A stretch of DNA of 64,000 bases from positions 19,615-83,614 of the forward strand of contig JAZRVE010000062.1 of NCBI GenBank assembly GCA_045598975.1. The letters run 5' to 3'. The stretch comes from UMGS882 sp045598975. GTDB lineage: Bacteria > Bacillota > Clostridia > Oscillospirales > CAG-382. Below, one piece after another: positions 50,422 to 59,110 of this stretch (position 1 is the first letter of the stretch; each line of letters begins with the position of its first letter). Below the pieces are notes generated by a model. That model worked only from the letters and a program-made list of their open reading frames with translations. It made no database searches and had not been told where the DNA came from. The position numbers were made by a program, and so were the translations under genes.

Positions 50422-52092
50422 TCAATGTATCAATTTTTCAAGTTCTGCCGTTATGTCCGTTTCAACCGATTTCGCTTTTTCTACGTTTTCCGCACTCACC
50501 GAAAGATAGGCTTTGATTTTCGGCTCGGTGCCGCTCGGTCGGATAACGACCGAACAATTGTCTTCGAGAATGAATTTCAGCACGTCGGATTTCGGAAGTC
50601 CGTCAAGTCCCGGCAGATAGTCAAGCGTCCCTATGACCTTTTTTTCGCCGAATGAGCAAATGTCGTCGCGGAATTTTTGCATGATTTCCGCCATCTTTTG
50701 CATGCCTGCCGCTCCTTCAAAGGTGTAGGAGTGAAGCGTGCAAAGACAGTATCCGTATTTTTCGTAAAGTTCATTCAGCCTTTGGGTAAGCGTTATGCCT
50801 CGTGCTTTATAGAATGCAAGCATTTCGCAGATCAGAAACGCACTGCCAACGCCGTCTTTGTCACGGACATAACTTCCGCTTAAATAGCCGTAGGATTCTT
50901 CAAAACCGAAAACGAATCGGCTTTTTTTGTTTTTTTTCTCCAAAATGCCGATCTGCTCTCCGATAAACTTAAAGCCGGTCAGCACGTTCACGGTCTCTAC
51001 GCCGTAATCTGCGGCGATTCGTTCCGCCATATCGGCCGTGACGATGGTTTTGCAAAGGATCGGTTTTTCCGGCATTCTGCCGTGCTTTTGCCGTTGAGAA
51101 CAGACGTAATCAAGAAGTAACATGCCGACTTCGTTTCCGGTAAGCCGTTTATAATCTTCACCGTCTTTTACGGCGATCCCGACACGGTCGCAGTCGGGAT
51201 CGGTGGCAAGCATCAGGTCGGCATTGTATCTCTCGGCATATTCAAGTCCGAGCGAAAGTGCTTCTTTGATCTCGGGATTGGGATACGGGCAGGTCGGAAA
51301 ATTGCCGTCCGGCTGTTCCTGTTCCTTAACCACGACGATATCGGCAAAACCGCTTTCGGGAAGCACTCTTGTTACGGGTTTCAGCCCTGTACCGTTCAAA
51401 GGGGAATAGACGATCGAGACATTTTTGTCCGCTTTATCACCGTACAGCGCCGATTGCTTTTTGACCTCTTCGGTGAAAGCCGTATAGCAGTCATCGGCGA
51501 TATATTTTATCATGCCGTTTGCCAGACCGACGGAAAAATCCGCTTGTTTTATATCGTTGAAAACGTCGAGCTTTTGGATATCCGAAAAAATCTCTGTTGC
51601 CGCCTCGGTCGTGATCTGACATCCGTCGGAATCGTAAACCTTGTAGCCGTTGTATGCCGCGGGATTGTGGGACGCTGTTATCATAATGCCGCCGGAACAT
51701 CCGTAATACCTTACCGCAAAGGAAAGGCAGGGGGTCGGCATCAATTCGGGATAGAAATACACTTTGATCCCGTTTGCCGCAAATATACCGGTCGCCGTTT
51801 TGGCAAAAAGGTCGGATTTAATGCGGGAATCGTAGGATACGGCAATGCTTCCGTTTTGGTAATGCCTGCCTATATAATCCGCAAGTCCCTGCGATGCCTT
51901 GGCAACGGTATATACGTTCATCCGGTTTGTCCCGGCGCCGATAATACCCCGAAGTCCGCCCGTACCGAAGGAAAGGTCACGGTAAAAAGCGTCTTCCATA
52001 TCGGATCGGCTCATTTTTTTGAGTTCGTTTTGTGTGTCTTCGTCGCCGGTTGTCATTTTCAGCCAGCGCTCGTATTCCTGCTTAAAGCTCAT
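50422..52092 (-). CDS. Phosphohexomutase (phosphomannomutase/phosphoglucomutase)
   Basis: 556 residues, the alpha-D-phosphohexomutase family. TASHNPAAYNGYKVYDSDG holds the phosphoserine, ATDPDCDRVGIAV the Mg site, VFGFEESYGYLSG the sugar-binding loop and RPSGTEPKIKAY the phosphate-binding loop. The long form (over 550 residues) is like PgcA/ManB of Bacillota. In this operon with manC, gmd and fcl it most likely converts Man-6-P to Man-1-P; it may also serve Glc-1-P for UDP-glucose. Its start lies within the last 11 bases of manC. Confidence 0.92.
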   Translation of the reverse strand: MSFKQEYERWLKMTTGDEDTQNELKKMSRSDMEDAFYRDLSFGTGGLRGIIGAGTNRMNVYTVAKASQGLADYIGRHYQNGSIAVSYDSRIKSDLFAKTATGIFAANGIKVYFYPELMPTPCLSFAVRYYGCSGGIMITASHNPAAYNGYKVYDSDGCQITTEAATEIFSDIQKLDVFNDIKQADFSVGLANGMIKYIADDCYTAFTEEVKKQSALYGDKADKNVSIVYSPLNGTGLKPVTRVLPESGFADIVVVKEQEQPDGNFPTCPYPNPEIKEALSLGLEYAERYNADLMLATDPDCDRVGIAVKDGEDYKRLTGNEVGMLLLDYVCSQRQKHGRMPEKPILCKTIVTADMAERIAADYGVETVNVLTGFKFIGEQIGILEKKNKKSRFVFGFEESYGYLSGSYVRDKDGVGSAFLICEMLAFYKARGITLTQRLNELYEKYGYCLCTLHSYTFEGAAGMQKMAEIMQKFRDDICSFGEKKVIGTLDYLPGLDGLPKSDVLKFILEDNCSVVIRPSGTEPKIKAYLSVSAENVEKAKSVETDITAELEKLIH

Positions 52093-53392
52093 ATTTTTGC
52101 TTGTCCTTTACGCTGATTTCCTGCCCGAGCTGAACTTCGATCAGTTTCAAAATCGTTTCTGCCATTACGGTATGTCTGCATCCGGCTTGCATTCTGATCA
52201 CGTCACCGGTTTTGATCCTTTGCTCTATTCCGTCAACAACGGTACGCCCTTCACCTTCAATGACAACCCAAACCTCGTCCCGTTTTTCGTGGCTGTGATA
52301 ATTCATTTTATGCCCGGGATTCAGCGTCACCTTGATGGTGTGGCTTCCTTTTTCGATATTGAGTATCCGGTAACTGCCCCATGACTTTTCCGCATACATG
52401 ACGGGCAGGTCGATCTTGTCTACAAAAGGCTTTATGTAAGACGATTCGTGTTTGTCCGAGACCAGAATGCCGTCCGCGCTTGCCGAAATGACAATGTCGT
52501 GAAGTCCCATGGCAAGCACCGGCACATCAAGCTCATTGATGATATGCACGTTTTCGCAGTTATCGTTCATTACGGCGTCGCCGATGATGTTTTCGTCCAT
52601 CGTTTCGGTCAGCGTGTTCCACGTGCCGATATCCTTCCACTCACCGTTATATCGAAGCACACGGATGCTCTTTTCTTTTTCAACGACTGCATAGTCAAAG
52701 CTGATTTTTGTGAGTGTTTCATATTTGGCAACCAGATCGTGATAATCGGTGAAGTCGATCAGCTCGTGTGCTTTTTTCAGCACGTATCCGATTTTATAGG
52801 CAAATACGCCGCCGTTCCATAAGGCGCCGTCCGCCATATATTTTTTTGCCGTTTCTTCATCGGGCTTTTCCTTAAAAGCCGAAACCGCACTTGCTTTTTC
52901 GTTTGTTTCGGGGATGATATAGCCGTACTTTTCGCTCGGATAGGTCGGCTCAATGCCCATCAGCGTCAGATTGCTTTTGCCGGTCTGTGCTTCACTCCAA
53001 AGCTCGTGGAGAAACTCAAAGTATGTGTTGTCGACATAAGGATCGACAGGGCAGACAACGACGGCTTCTTTCTCGGAAACGCCGCCGATATCGTGCAGAT
53101 ATGCCGTCGCAAGTGCAATCGCCGGGAATGTGTCTCTGCGGCACGGCTCAACGGAAATACCGATATTGTCGCCGAGTTGATTGCGAAGCTCGGATACCTG
53201 CGACTCAGACGTGGCAACGGTAACGGTCGCATCAGAGTCCACCGTTTTGATCTGGCGGTAGATCCGTTCCGCCATGGATTCATATGCACCGTCGTCTTTT
53301 TTGAAAAAACGGATAAACTGCTTGGAGCGTGTATCGTTTGAAAGCGGCCAAAGGCGTTTGCCTGAGCCGCCGGACAGAAGAATAATGTTCAT
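52082..53392 (-). CDS. manC: Mannose-1-phosphate guanylyltransferase (ManC type)
   Basis: 436 residues. It makes GDP-mannose from Man-1-P and GTP. LLSGGSGKRLWPLSNDTRSKQF is the nucleotidyltransferase start (shown here for residues 5 to 26 in part: GGSGKRLWPLSN), with VCPVDPYVDN and the EKP segment FKEKPDEE following. The C-terminal cupin has HKMNYHSHEKRDEVWVVIEG, the Man-6-P isomerase-like domain that makes such enzymes bifunctional. Slightly shorter than the 470-residue Proteobacterial form. AGGAAT-like spacing after the fcl stop is only 2 bases, so it is co-translated within the operon. Confidence 0.92.
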   Translation of the reverse strand: MNIILLSGGSGKRLWPLSNDTRSKQFIRFFKKDDGAYESMAERIYRQIKTVDSDATVTVATSESQVSELRNQLGDNIGISVEPCRRDTFPAIALATAYLHDIGGVSEKEAVVVCPVDPYVDNTYFEFLHELWSEAQTGKSNLTLMGIEPTYPSEKYGYIIPETNEKASAVSAFKEKPDEETAKKYMADGALWNGGVFAYKIGYVLKKAHELIDFTDYHDLVAKYETLTKISFDYAVVEKEKSIRVLRYNGEWKDIGTWNTLTETMDENIIGDAVMNDNCENVHIINELDVPVLAMGLHDIVISASADGILVSDKHESSYIKPFVDKIDLPVMYAEKSWGSYRILNIEKGSHTIKVTLNPGHKMNYHSHEKRDEVWVVIEGEGRTVVDGIEQRIKTGDVIRMQAGCRHTVMAETILKLIEVQLGQEISVKDKQKYEL

Positions 53393-53394
53393 CT

Positions 53395-54339
53395 TTATCT
53401 TTCCGCCCGCATCGGATTATGAAGAAAATCCTCGTATGCGAGCCTGATGCCGTCTTCGGGTTCTGTTTTGTAAGTCCAGCCGAGAGAAGTCGCTTTGGAA
53501 ACATCGAGAAGTTTTCTCGGCGTGCCGTTTGGTTTTGAAGTGTCCCAAAGGATTTTCCCGTTATAACCGATCACTTTCGCAACAAGCTCGGTCAGTTCTT
53601 TTATCGTCAGTTCTTTGCCCGTGCCGGCGTTGACCGTTTCGTTTCCGCTGTAATTGTTCATAAGGAACACACAAAGGTTTGCAAGGTCATCCACGTAGAG
53701 AAATTCCCGGAGCGGTGAGCCGTCGCCCCAGCACGTAACGCTTTCCTTGCCCTCGGCTTTTGCCTCGTGAAAACGGCGGATGAGGGCAGGGAGCACGTGG
53801 CTGTGCTCGGGATGGTAGTTGTCATTCGGACCGTATAGATTTGTCGGCATGACGGAAATGTAGTCCGTGCCATACTGTCTGTTCAGAAATTCACAGTATT
53901 TCAGCCCCGATATTTTGGCGAGCGCATACGCTTCGTTGGTTTTTTCGAGCTCGCTTGTGAGCAGGCAATCCTCTTTCATCGGCTGCGGCGCCATACGGGG
54001 ATAGATGCAGGATGAGCCGAGAAATTCGAGTTTTTTGCAGCCGTTTTTCCATGCCGCATGGATCACGTTCATTTCTAAGATCATATTGTCGTACATAAAA
54101 TCGGCAAGTGCATTCTGATTGGCAACGATGCCGCCGACCTTTGCCGCCGCAAGAAAAACATATTCCGGCTTTTCGGCGGCGAAAAAGGCTTCCACAGCGT
54201 CTTGCCCTGTGAGGTCAAGCTCTTTGTGTGTTCTTGTGATAATATTCGTGTAGCCCTGTTTGTCAAGTTCTCTGACGATTGCCGAGCCGACCATGCCTCT
54301 GTGTCCGGCAACGTATATTTTTGCGTTTTTCTCCATCAT
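53395..54339 (-). CDS. fcl: GDP-L-fucose synthase
   Basis: 314 residues. It epimerises and reduces GDP-4-keto-6-deoxymannose to GDP-L-fucose with NADPH. VAGHRGMVGSAIVREL is the family-specific cofactor loop, AAAKVGGIVANQ, LGSSCIYPRMAPQPM, YALAKISGLKYCEF (Tyr-x3-Lys) and MPTNLYGPNDNYHPE are all intact. It overlaps the gmd stop by 4 bases. With gmd and manC it completes the route to GDP-fucose. Confidence 0.96.
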   Translation of the reverse strand: MMEKNAKIYVAGHRGMVGSAIVRELDKQGYTNIITRTHKELDLTGQDAVEAFFAAEKPEYVFLAAAKVGGIVANQNALADFMYDNMILEMNVIHAAWKNGCKKLEFLGSSCIYPRMAPQPMKEDCLLTSELEKTNEAYALAKISGLKYCEFLNRQYGTDYISVMPTNLYGPNDNYHPEHSHVLPALIRRFHEAKAEGKESVTCWGDGSPLREFLYVDDLANLCVFLMNNYSGNETVNAGTGKELTIKELTELVAKVIGYNGKILWDTSKPNGTPRKLLDVSKATSLGWTYKTEPEDGIRLAYEDFLHNPMRAER

Positions 54340-55388
54340 ATTCTTTCGCCCGCTTCCTTTACCGCACGTTCTCTTTTGGCAAGCTTTCTGTCATGCTCTG
54401 CCATGATCCGTATCAGTTCTTCATAAGGTGTGGTCTGCGGATTCCAACCGAGCAGCGTCTTTGCCTTTGTCGGATCGCCCAAAAGGTTATCGACGTCGGT
54501 CGGACGGAACCATTTCGGATTGACCGAAACAAGCAGCCTGCCGGTTTTCGTGTCATATCCTTTTTCATCCACACCGCCGCCTTCCCAACGGATAGTCATT
54601 CCGTTCGCGGCAAACGCCTTTTCGGTGAAATCGCGGACGGTATGCTGAACGCCGGTGGCGATAACGAAATCATCGGGAATATCGTGCTGCATGATGAGCC
54701 ACATACATTCCACATAATCTTTTGCATAGCCCCAGTCACGCAGAGAATCCATGTTGCCGAGTTCCAGACGATCCTGCAAGCCTTCCGCAATACGACCCGC
54801 GGCAAGGGTGATTTTTCTCGTGACAAAGTTTTCGCCTCTGCGCTCCGATTCGTGATTGAACAGAATGCCGTTGACGGCAAACATTCCGTATGCCTCTCGG
54901 TATTCTTTGATCATCCAATAGCCGTACTGCTTGGCAACGGCATAAGGGGAATAGGGGTGAAACGGCGTTGTTTCTTTTTGCGGGATTTCTTCCACTTTGC
55001 CGAAAAGCTCCGAGGTCGACGCCTGATAGATCTTCGTCTTCTTTTCCATACCGAGCATCCGCACGGCTTCGAGGATGCGAAGCACACCGATGGCATCCAC
55101 GTCTCCCGAGTATTCCGGCACATCAAAAGAAACCTGCACATGACTCTGCGCGGCAAGGTTGTATATTTCATCCGGCTGTGTTTCCCTTATAATGCGGATA
55201 AGGGAGGTGGAATCGGTAAGATCGCCGTCGTGCAGCTTGATCTTATCTATAATATGGTCTATCCGACCGGTGTTGGATATGGAGGAACGGCGGACGATGC
55301 CGTGGACTTCATACCCCTTTTCCAGTAAAAATTCGGCAAGATACGAGCCGTCTTGCCCGGTAATCCCGGTTATCAGTGCTGTTTTCAT
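54336..55388 (-). CDS. gmd: GDP-mannose 4,6-dehydratase
   Basis: 350 residues. First gene of the minus-strand operon. ITGITGQDGSYLAEFLLEKG and VHGIVRRSSISNTGRIDHI are hallmarks of Gmd; YQASTSELFGKVEE holds the Thr/Ser and Glu, YAVAKQYGYWMIKEYR the Tyr and Lys, and FNHESERRGENFVTRKIT the nucleotide-binding block. It forms GDP-4-keto-6-deoxymannose. An AAGGAG site precedes the ATG. A TATAAT box occurs on the minus strand at about 55424-55429 without a good -35. The AraC gene is divergent. Confidence 0.96.
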   Translation of the reverse strand: MKTALITGITGQDGSYLAEFLLEKGYEVHGIVRRSSISNTGRIDHIIDKIKLHDGDLTDSTSLIRIIRETQPDEIYNLAAQSHVQVSFDVPEYSGDVDAIGVLRILEAVRMLGMEKKTKIYQASTSELFGKVEEIPQKETTPFHPYSPYAVAKQYGYWMIKEYREAYGMFAVNGILFNHESERRGENFVTRKITLAAGRIAEGLQDRLELGNMDSLRDWGYAKDYVECMWLIMQHDIPDDFVIATGVQHTVRDFTEKAFAANGMTIRWEGGGVDEKGYDTKTGRLLVSVNPKWFRPTDVDNLLGDPTKAKTLLGWNPQTTPYEELIRIMAEHDRKLAKRERAVKEAGERI

Positions 55389-55482
55389 ATAACACTTGCT
55401 CCTTACATAACTATTTTGATAGTATTATACAACACGGAAATACAGGACATAAAGAATAATATTGCCATTCAGTAGCATTATA

Positions 55483-55511
55483 TTGACTTTTACGAAAATT
55501 CGTGATATTAT
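55483..55511 (+). promoter_or_regulatory. Promoter of the AraC gene with an inverted repeat in the spacer
   Basis: TTGACT (55483-55488), a 17-base spacer and TATTAT (55506-55511). The spacer contains ACGAA-AA-TTCGT, a 5-2-5 inverted repeat that could be an operator, for example for autoregulation. Confidence 0.6.
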
Positions 55512-55545
55512 AATAAGAAAAACATGGGAAAAGGAGCAAAAAGAC

Positions 55546-56409
55546 ATGTTTTCTGACAAAACGGTGGAGTCAAACCGCATTTTATATACACCGTCCGTGT
55601 TTGCCAAAAAAGCACTGTTTTATTTGCAGGAAACGGGAACACTGACGGCAACAAAACCGCATAAAAGCCAACATAAAAGCCTGCTTTCCTACTTGTTTTT
55701 TGTTGTGAAAGACGGCAGGGGTACTTTGGAATACGAGGGGAGAGCCTATCCTTTGAAGACCGGAGACTGTGTTTTCATCAACTGCGAAAACGAGTATGCA
55801 CATATTACCGATAAACAGGAACTGTGGACTCTTAAATGGGTACACTGCTATGGCGATACACTTCCCGCCGTCTACGAAAAATACGAGGAACGCGGGGGAC
55901 AGCCGGTGTTTCATCCGGGTAAGTTATCGGAATATATTGACCTGCTTGACCGACTGTTTGCAATCGCATCGTCCGAAGACCACTTGCGGGATATGCGTAT
56001 CAACGAAACGATCTGTATGCTCCTCACAAAGGTCATGGAAATGAGCTGGGATTCGACAAAACAACCCGATAAAAAAATCGGTGCGGCACACGAATATTCT
56101 TTGCAGAACGTCAGGGATTATCTGGATGAAAACTATTCCGCCAAAATCACGCTTGATGATCTTGCCAAAAAATTTTATGTCAATAAATATTACCTTACCC
56201 GCATTTTCAAAGAACAATACGGAATTACGGTCATAAACTATATCATCAATCTGCGGATAACCGATGCCAAGCGGAAACTGAGATTTTCGGATATGTCAAT
56301 AGAGACGATAGGCTTTGAATGTGGCTTTGATGATGCCAATTACTTTGCACGGACTTTCAAGAATCAGGAAGGTATGTCACCCGGAGAATTCAGACGAAAA
56401 TGGAAGTGA
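55546..56409 (+). CDS. AraC-family transcriptional regulator
   Basis: 287 residues. The N-terminal cupin-like sensor includes YLFFVVKDGRGTLEYEG and LKTGDCVFINCENEYAH. The C-terminal DNA-binding domain has ITLDDLAKKFYVNKYYLTRI and IGFECGFDDANYFARTFKNQ, the two helix-turn-helix units. The ATG at 55546 with AAGGAG 9 bases upstream is chosen. Divergent from gmd-fcl-manC, so it may control GDP-fucose synthesis, perhaps in response to a free sugar; no operator shared by both directions was identified beyond the inverted repeat in its own promoter. Confidence 0.85.
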   Translation: MFSDKTVESNRILYTPSVFAKKALFYLQETGTLTATKPHKSQHKSLLSYLFFVVKDGRGTLEYEGRAYPLKTGDCVFINCENEYAHITDKQELWTLKWVHCYGDTLPAVYEKYEERGGQPVFHPGKLSEYIDLLDRLFAIASSEDHLRDMRINETICMLLTKVMEMSWDSTKQPDKKIGAAHEYSLQNVRDYLDENYSAKITLDDLAKKFYVNKYYLTRIFKEQYGITVINYIINLRITDAKRKLRFSDMSIETIGFECGFDDANYFARTFKNQEGMSPGEFRRKWK

Positions 56410-56424
56410 TGAGGCATTTTCGGG

Positions 56425-56463
56425 CAAAAAAAGAAACGCGCAGATGAATCATCACCTGCGCGT
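56425..56463 (-). terminator. Terminator downstream of tRNA-Pro
   Basis: On the minus strand ACGCGCAG (complement of 56456-56463) pairs with CTGCGCGT (complement of 56436-56443), followed by TTCTTTTTTTG. It ends the tRNA transcript. Confidence 0.85.
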
Positions 56464-56486
56464 ATTGACAGCGGGGGGCGCCCCGT

Positions 56487-56562
56487 TGGTCGGAGTGGCG
56501 AGACTCGAACTCGCGGCGTCCTGGTCCCAAACCAGGTGCCCTACCAACTGGGCCACACCCCG
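56487..56562 (-). tRNA. tRNA-Pro (anticodon UGG)
   Basis: A 76-base tRNA including an encoded CCA end. The acceptor stem CGGGGTG pairs with CACTCCG (one G-T), the anticodon arm is CCTGG-TTTGGGA-CCAGG with anticodon TGG, and the T arm contains GTTCGAGTC. A73 follows the acceptor stem. Transcribed on the minus strand, with the terminator at 56425-56463. Confidence 0.95.
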
Positions 56563-56629
56563 AAAGTATTATCTGTCAGAGAATCAGCCGTCCCGTCAAA
56601 TGAGGGACGGCTGATGTCGTAAAATGCGA

Positions 56630-57514
56630 TTATTCCTGAACTTCGCCGACTTCTTCCGCACTTGCTTCTTCTGCCGGCTCTTCGGTTTCTTCGGAGACCT
56701 CCGGTTCTTCGGATTCCTCGGTTTCTTCCGTTTCTTCGACTTCGGTCTCTTCGCCTTCATCGGCTTCGGCGGCTTCTTCCTGCTCGGCAAGATATTCCGT
56801 CAGCGTCTGCTCAACGGGAACGAAGGTGTAGTTGCCTTCTTCGTCCGGCTCGATGGTGTAGTAGGAGTTGACGATGACCTTGTCCTGCAGGTAGAGCAGA
56901 GGAGACCAGTCGGTGACGGCACCGTTTTCCATGATGGTGATCTTGTCGACCTTTTCCGCGTCAAGTCCGGTAAAGCCCTCGACTTCGGTAATGCCCGACT
57001 GATAAATGTTTGCCGTGACGAGATCCTTCATGCCGGCAAATACGGACGAATCGGTGACTTTCACGCCGGAAAGCTCGATCATTTCAAGACCGGTGAAGTA
57101 GCGAATGTCGTCCAGAACGTCTTTTTCCGTTCCCTTGAAGTAGGTGTCCTTGATGAAAGCGGAGAATTCCATATCGTCGGTGTTTTCGCCGGCTTCCGTT
57201 TTGGCGTTGTAATCTTCGTACATATCAATAAAATCGCTTCCGCCGGTCAAAAGGGAGTACTGCTTGCCGTCGGCGTCATACATGACGGAGAGATACTTGA
57301 CGGAAGCAAGGTCTTCCTGCTTTACGAAAGCGGGAGCTTTGCCGATGTTTTGGGAAAGAGCAGCGGCAAATTTCTGGTTGTCAAAGAGGGATGATTTTGC
57401 GGAAAGTCCGCAAAACAGCACGTAGGCGATGGCAGCGGCGACCAAGACGATCGCGATCAGCATCACGATAAAGGATTTTTTCTGTTTCTTCTGTGTTCCG
57501 GTTAATGTAGCCAT
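56630..57514 (-). CDS. Single-pass membrane protein with LRR-like domain and acidic tail
   Basis: 294 residues. A Lys-rich N-terminus, one membrane helix (about residues 16-38, FIVMLIAIVLVAAAIAYVLF), then an extracytoplasmic domain with leucine-rich-repeat-like strands (LEMIELSGVKVTDSSVFAGM, LVTANIYQSGITEVEGFTGL, DKITIMENGAVTDWSPLLYL). The last 55 residues are almost only Glu, Ala, Thr and Pro (for example EETEVEETEETEESEEPE), a low-complexity polyanionic tail. The ATG at 57514 has GGAGG at close spacing. Function unknown; it could bind a partner protein or the cell wall. Confidence 0.65.
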   Translation of the reverse strand: MATLTGTQKKQKKSFIVMLIAIVLVAAAIAYVLFCGLSAKSSLFDNQKFAAALSQNIGKAPAFVKQEDLASVKYLSVMYDADGKQYSLLTGGSDFIDMYEDYNAKTEAGENTDDMEFSAFIKDTYFKGTEKDVLDDIRYFTGLEMIELSGVKVTDSSVFAGMKDLVTANIYQSGITEVEGFTGLDAEKVDKITIMENGAVTDWSPLLYLQDKVIVNSYYTIEPDEEGNYTFVPVEQTLTEYLAEQEEAAEADEGEETEVEETEETEESEEPEVSEETEEPAEEASAEEVGEVQE

Positions 57515-57566
57515 GATGTCCTCCAAAAAATGAAAATTTCATGCTCTTCGCATAATAAGCGATTCT

Positions 57567-57595
57567 ATTATAACACTCTTTTCCGAAAAATACAA
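57567..57595 (-). promoter_or_regulatory. Promoter of the LRR-like membrane protein gene
   Basis: On the minus strand TTGTAT (57590-57595), a 17-base spacer and TATAAT (57567-57572). Confidence 0.65.
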
Positions 57596-57694
57596 CTGTT
57601 TTTTTAGATTTTTGCGGGAATGTTTGTGTAAAAAATGAAAATCTCAAAAAAATAAAATTTTTTTCAAAAAACTATGTACAAAAGCGAAAAGGTG

Positions 57695-57703
57695 TGATAT
57701 AAT
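57695..57703 (+). promoter_or_regulatory. Extended -10 promoter of the STAS/cNMP module
   Basis: TGA-TATAAT (57695-57703) lies 40 bases upstream of the STAS gene; TGTACA at 57675-57680 is a fair -35 at 17 bases. Confidence 0.6.
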
Positions 57704-57742
57704 TTCCTTAATCATAAATATACGCTTGGAGGTATATCATAA

Positions 57743-58039
57743 ATGACGATCAATAAGACTCTCAACGGCTCTGCATTATTGCTTACTCTTGCAGGACGGA
57801 TCGACACAACGACTGCACCGCAGCTCGAAGAAGAACTCAATGCTTCTTACAGCGGCGTGAGTGATCTTGTGTTCGATTTTACGGACATTGAATACATATC
57901 TTCCGCCGGACTGCGTGTTCTGCTCGCGGCTCAGAAGGTCATGAACAAGCAGGGAAGCATGAAGCTCGTCAACGTAAAAGAAGAAGTCAAAGAGGTATTC
58001 GAAATCACCGGTTTCAGCGATATTCTGACAATTGAATGA
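57743..58039 (+). CDS. STAS-domain anti-sigma factor antagonist
   Basis: 98 residues, a single STAS domain like SpoIIAA/RsbV/BldG. The phosphorylatable serine region is FTDIEYISSAGLRVLLAAQ, preceded by the FDFTD strand. In partner-switching systems an anti-sigma kinase phosphorylates this serine and a PP2C phosphatase removes it; the unphosphorylated form frees a sigma factor or other target. No kinase of the SpoIIAB type is nearby; a broken SpoIIE-type phosphatase gene lies 5 kb downstream. AGGAGG-like GGAGG precedes the ATG. It leads a set of two cNMP-binding proteins and a cyclase. Confidence 0.9.
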   Translation: MTINKTLNGSALLLTLAGRIDTTTAPQLEEELNASYSGVSDLVFDFTDIEYISSAGLRVLLAAQKVMNKQGSMKLVNVKEEVKEVFEITGFSDILTIE

Positions 58040-58056
58040 TCGACGGAGGGGTCGCA

Positions 58057-58578
58057 ATGGAATTAAAAGTATTTGAAAAAGACGAAGTCATATTCTATGA
58101 GGGCGAATATCAGTCCTGCATGTATGACATCCATTCGGGAAAAGTGGCGATCTACGCCAACTTCGGCAAGAAGAACGAGGTTCTGTTGACGGAGCTTGCG
58201 CCCGGAAAACTGTTCGGTGAAATGGGCATGGTGGAAGCCAAGGTCAGATCGGCAACGGCTGTCGCCGTCGAAAAGACGGAAGTGTACCAGATCAACAACG
58301 ATACGTTTTCCGATTATTTCCGTGACCAGCCGGAAAAAGTCATCGCCATCCTGCAAAACATGAGCGGCAGACTGCGCGAGCTGTCCGGAGAATATCTTGA
58401 CGCCTGCAAGACGATTTCCGAATACGTGGAAGCGGAAAAGAACAATAAGCCGAAAGAACAGAGTCTTTTGGATAAGATCAAGAAGATCATCGGGATCGCC
58501 GAGGAATTAGACGTAAAATACGCGGAGTATTATAATTCCGTCTATACCTATGACTCCATGCACGGTTTTTACTATTGA
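58057..58578 (+). CDS. Stand-alone cyclic-nucleotide-binding-domain protein
   Basis: 173 residues. Residues about 1-110 form a cNMP-binding beta-barrel: FEKDEVIFYEGEYQSCMYDI, HSGKVAIYANFGKKNEV, and the phosphate-binding cassette LAPGKLFGEMGMVEAKVRSA with TAVAVEK, in which Phe-Gly-Glu and an Arg-Ser-Ala-Thr-Ala follow the Crp/PKA pattern. There is no helix-turn-helix: the C-terminal part is a charged helix (ISEYVEAEKNNKPKEQSLLD) and a Tyr-rich end (YAEYYNSVYTYDSMHGFYY). It therefore acts as a ligand-controlled partner protein, not a DNA-binding Crp. Start ATG 58057 with GGAGG. Confidence 0.87.
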   Translation: MELKVFEKDEVIFYEGEYQSCMYDIHSGKVAIYANFGKKNEVLLTELAPGKLFGEMGMVEAKVRSATAVAVEKTEVYQINNDTFSDYFRDQPEKVIAILQNMSGRLRELSGEYLDACKTISEYVEAEKNNKPKEQSLLDKIKKIIGIAEELDVKYAEYYNSVYTYDSMHGFYY

Positions 58579-58617
58579 CGTCTGCGCCATTACGGAAGAA
58601 ACGGAGAAGAAGCTACT

Positions 58618-59076
58618 ATGACGGAAACGATAAATATCAAAAAAGGCACGGTCATCTTTTGTCAGGATGTTTTTGAGGAATGGATGTATGACATCCGCGA
58701 CGGAAAAGTCGGCATTTATAACGATTACGGCTTGGAAAGCGAAAAACTGCTTGTCACGCTCGGTGAAGATACCTTCATCGGTGAAATGGGGCTGATCGAA
58801 AAGAAGCCGCGTTCGGCAACGGCGGTGGCATTGCAGGATTGCACGCTCATCAAAATCACGGCGGAAAGCTTTTCCGATTATCTCAGAGAGCGCCCCGGCA
58901 AGGTACTGACGATCATGCAGCATACCAGTTCCCGTATTCGTGAATTAACGGCGGATTATGTCAGCGCGAGTGCCGCGATCGCCGAATACGTCAAGAATCA
59001 GGAACTCGGCGAGCCACAGAGCGAGGAACTTTTGAAGCGTATGAGAAAAATAGCCGACGACAGCAAAAATCACTGA
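58618..59076 (+). CDS. Stand-alone cyclic-nucleotide-binding-domain protein, paralogue
   Basis: 152 residues, similar to the preceding gene. VIFCQDVFEEWMYDIRDGKV, then LLVTLGEDTFIGEMGLIEKK and PRSATAVALQDCTLIKITAE form the binding cassette; here Ile-Gly-Glu replaces Phe-Gly-Glu and Arg-Ser-Ala-Thr-Ala is kept. The long C-terminal helix (IREL..AAIAEYVKNQ) parallels the first protein, but the Tyr-rich tail is missing. No DNA-binding domain. The two may form a heteromer or bind two states of one target. ATG 58618, 39 bases after the previous stop. Confidence 0.87.
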   Translation: MTETINIKKGTVIFCQDVFEEWMYDIRDGKVGIYNDYGLESEKLLVTLGEDTFIGEMGLIEKKPRSATAVALQDCTLIKITAESFSDYLRERPGKVLTIMQHTSSRIRELTADYVSASAAIAEYVKNQELGEPQSEELLKRMRKIADDSKNH

Positions 59077-59110
59077 AAAACGTGTTTGAAAAACTGTATT
59101 CGGCAAATGT

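Noticed and set aside
54279..55328. 349-codon plus-strand open frame opposite gmd
   Set aside because: Antisense shadow of the intact gmd gene; no recognisable domains.
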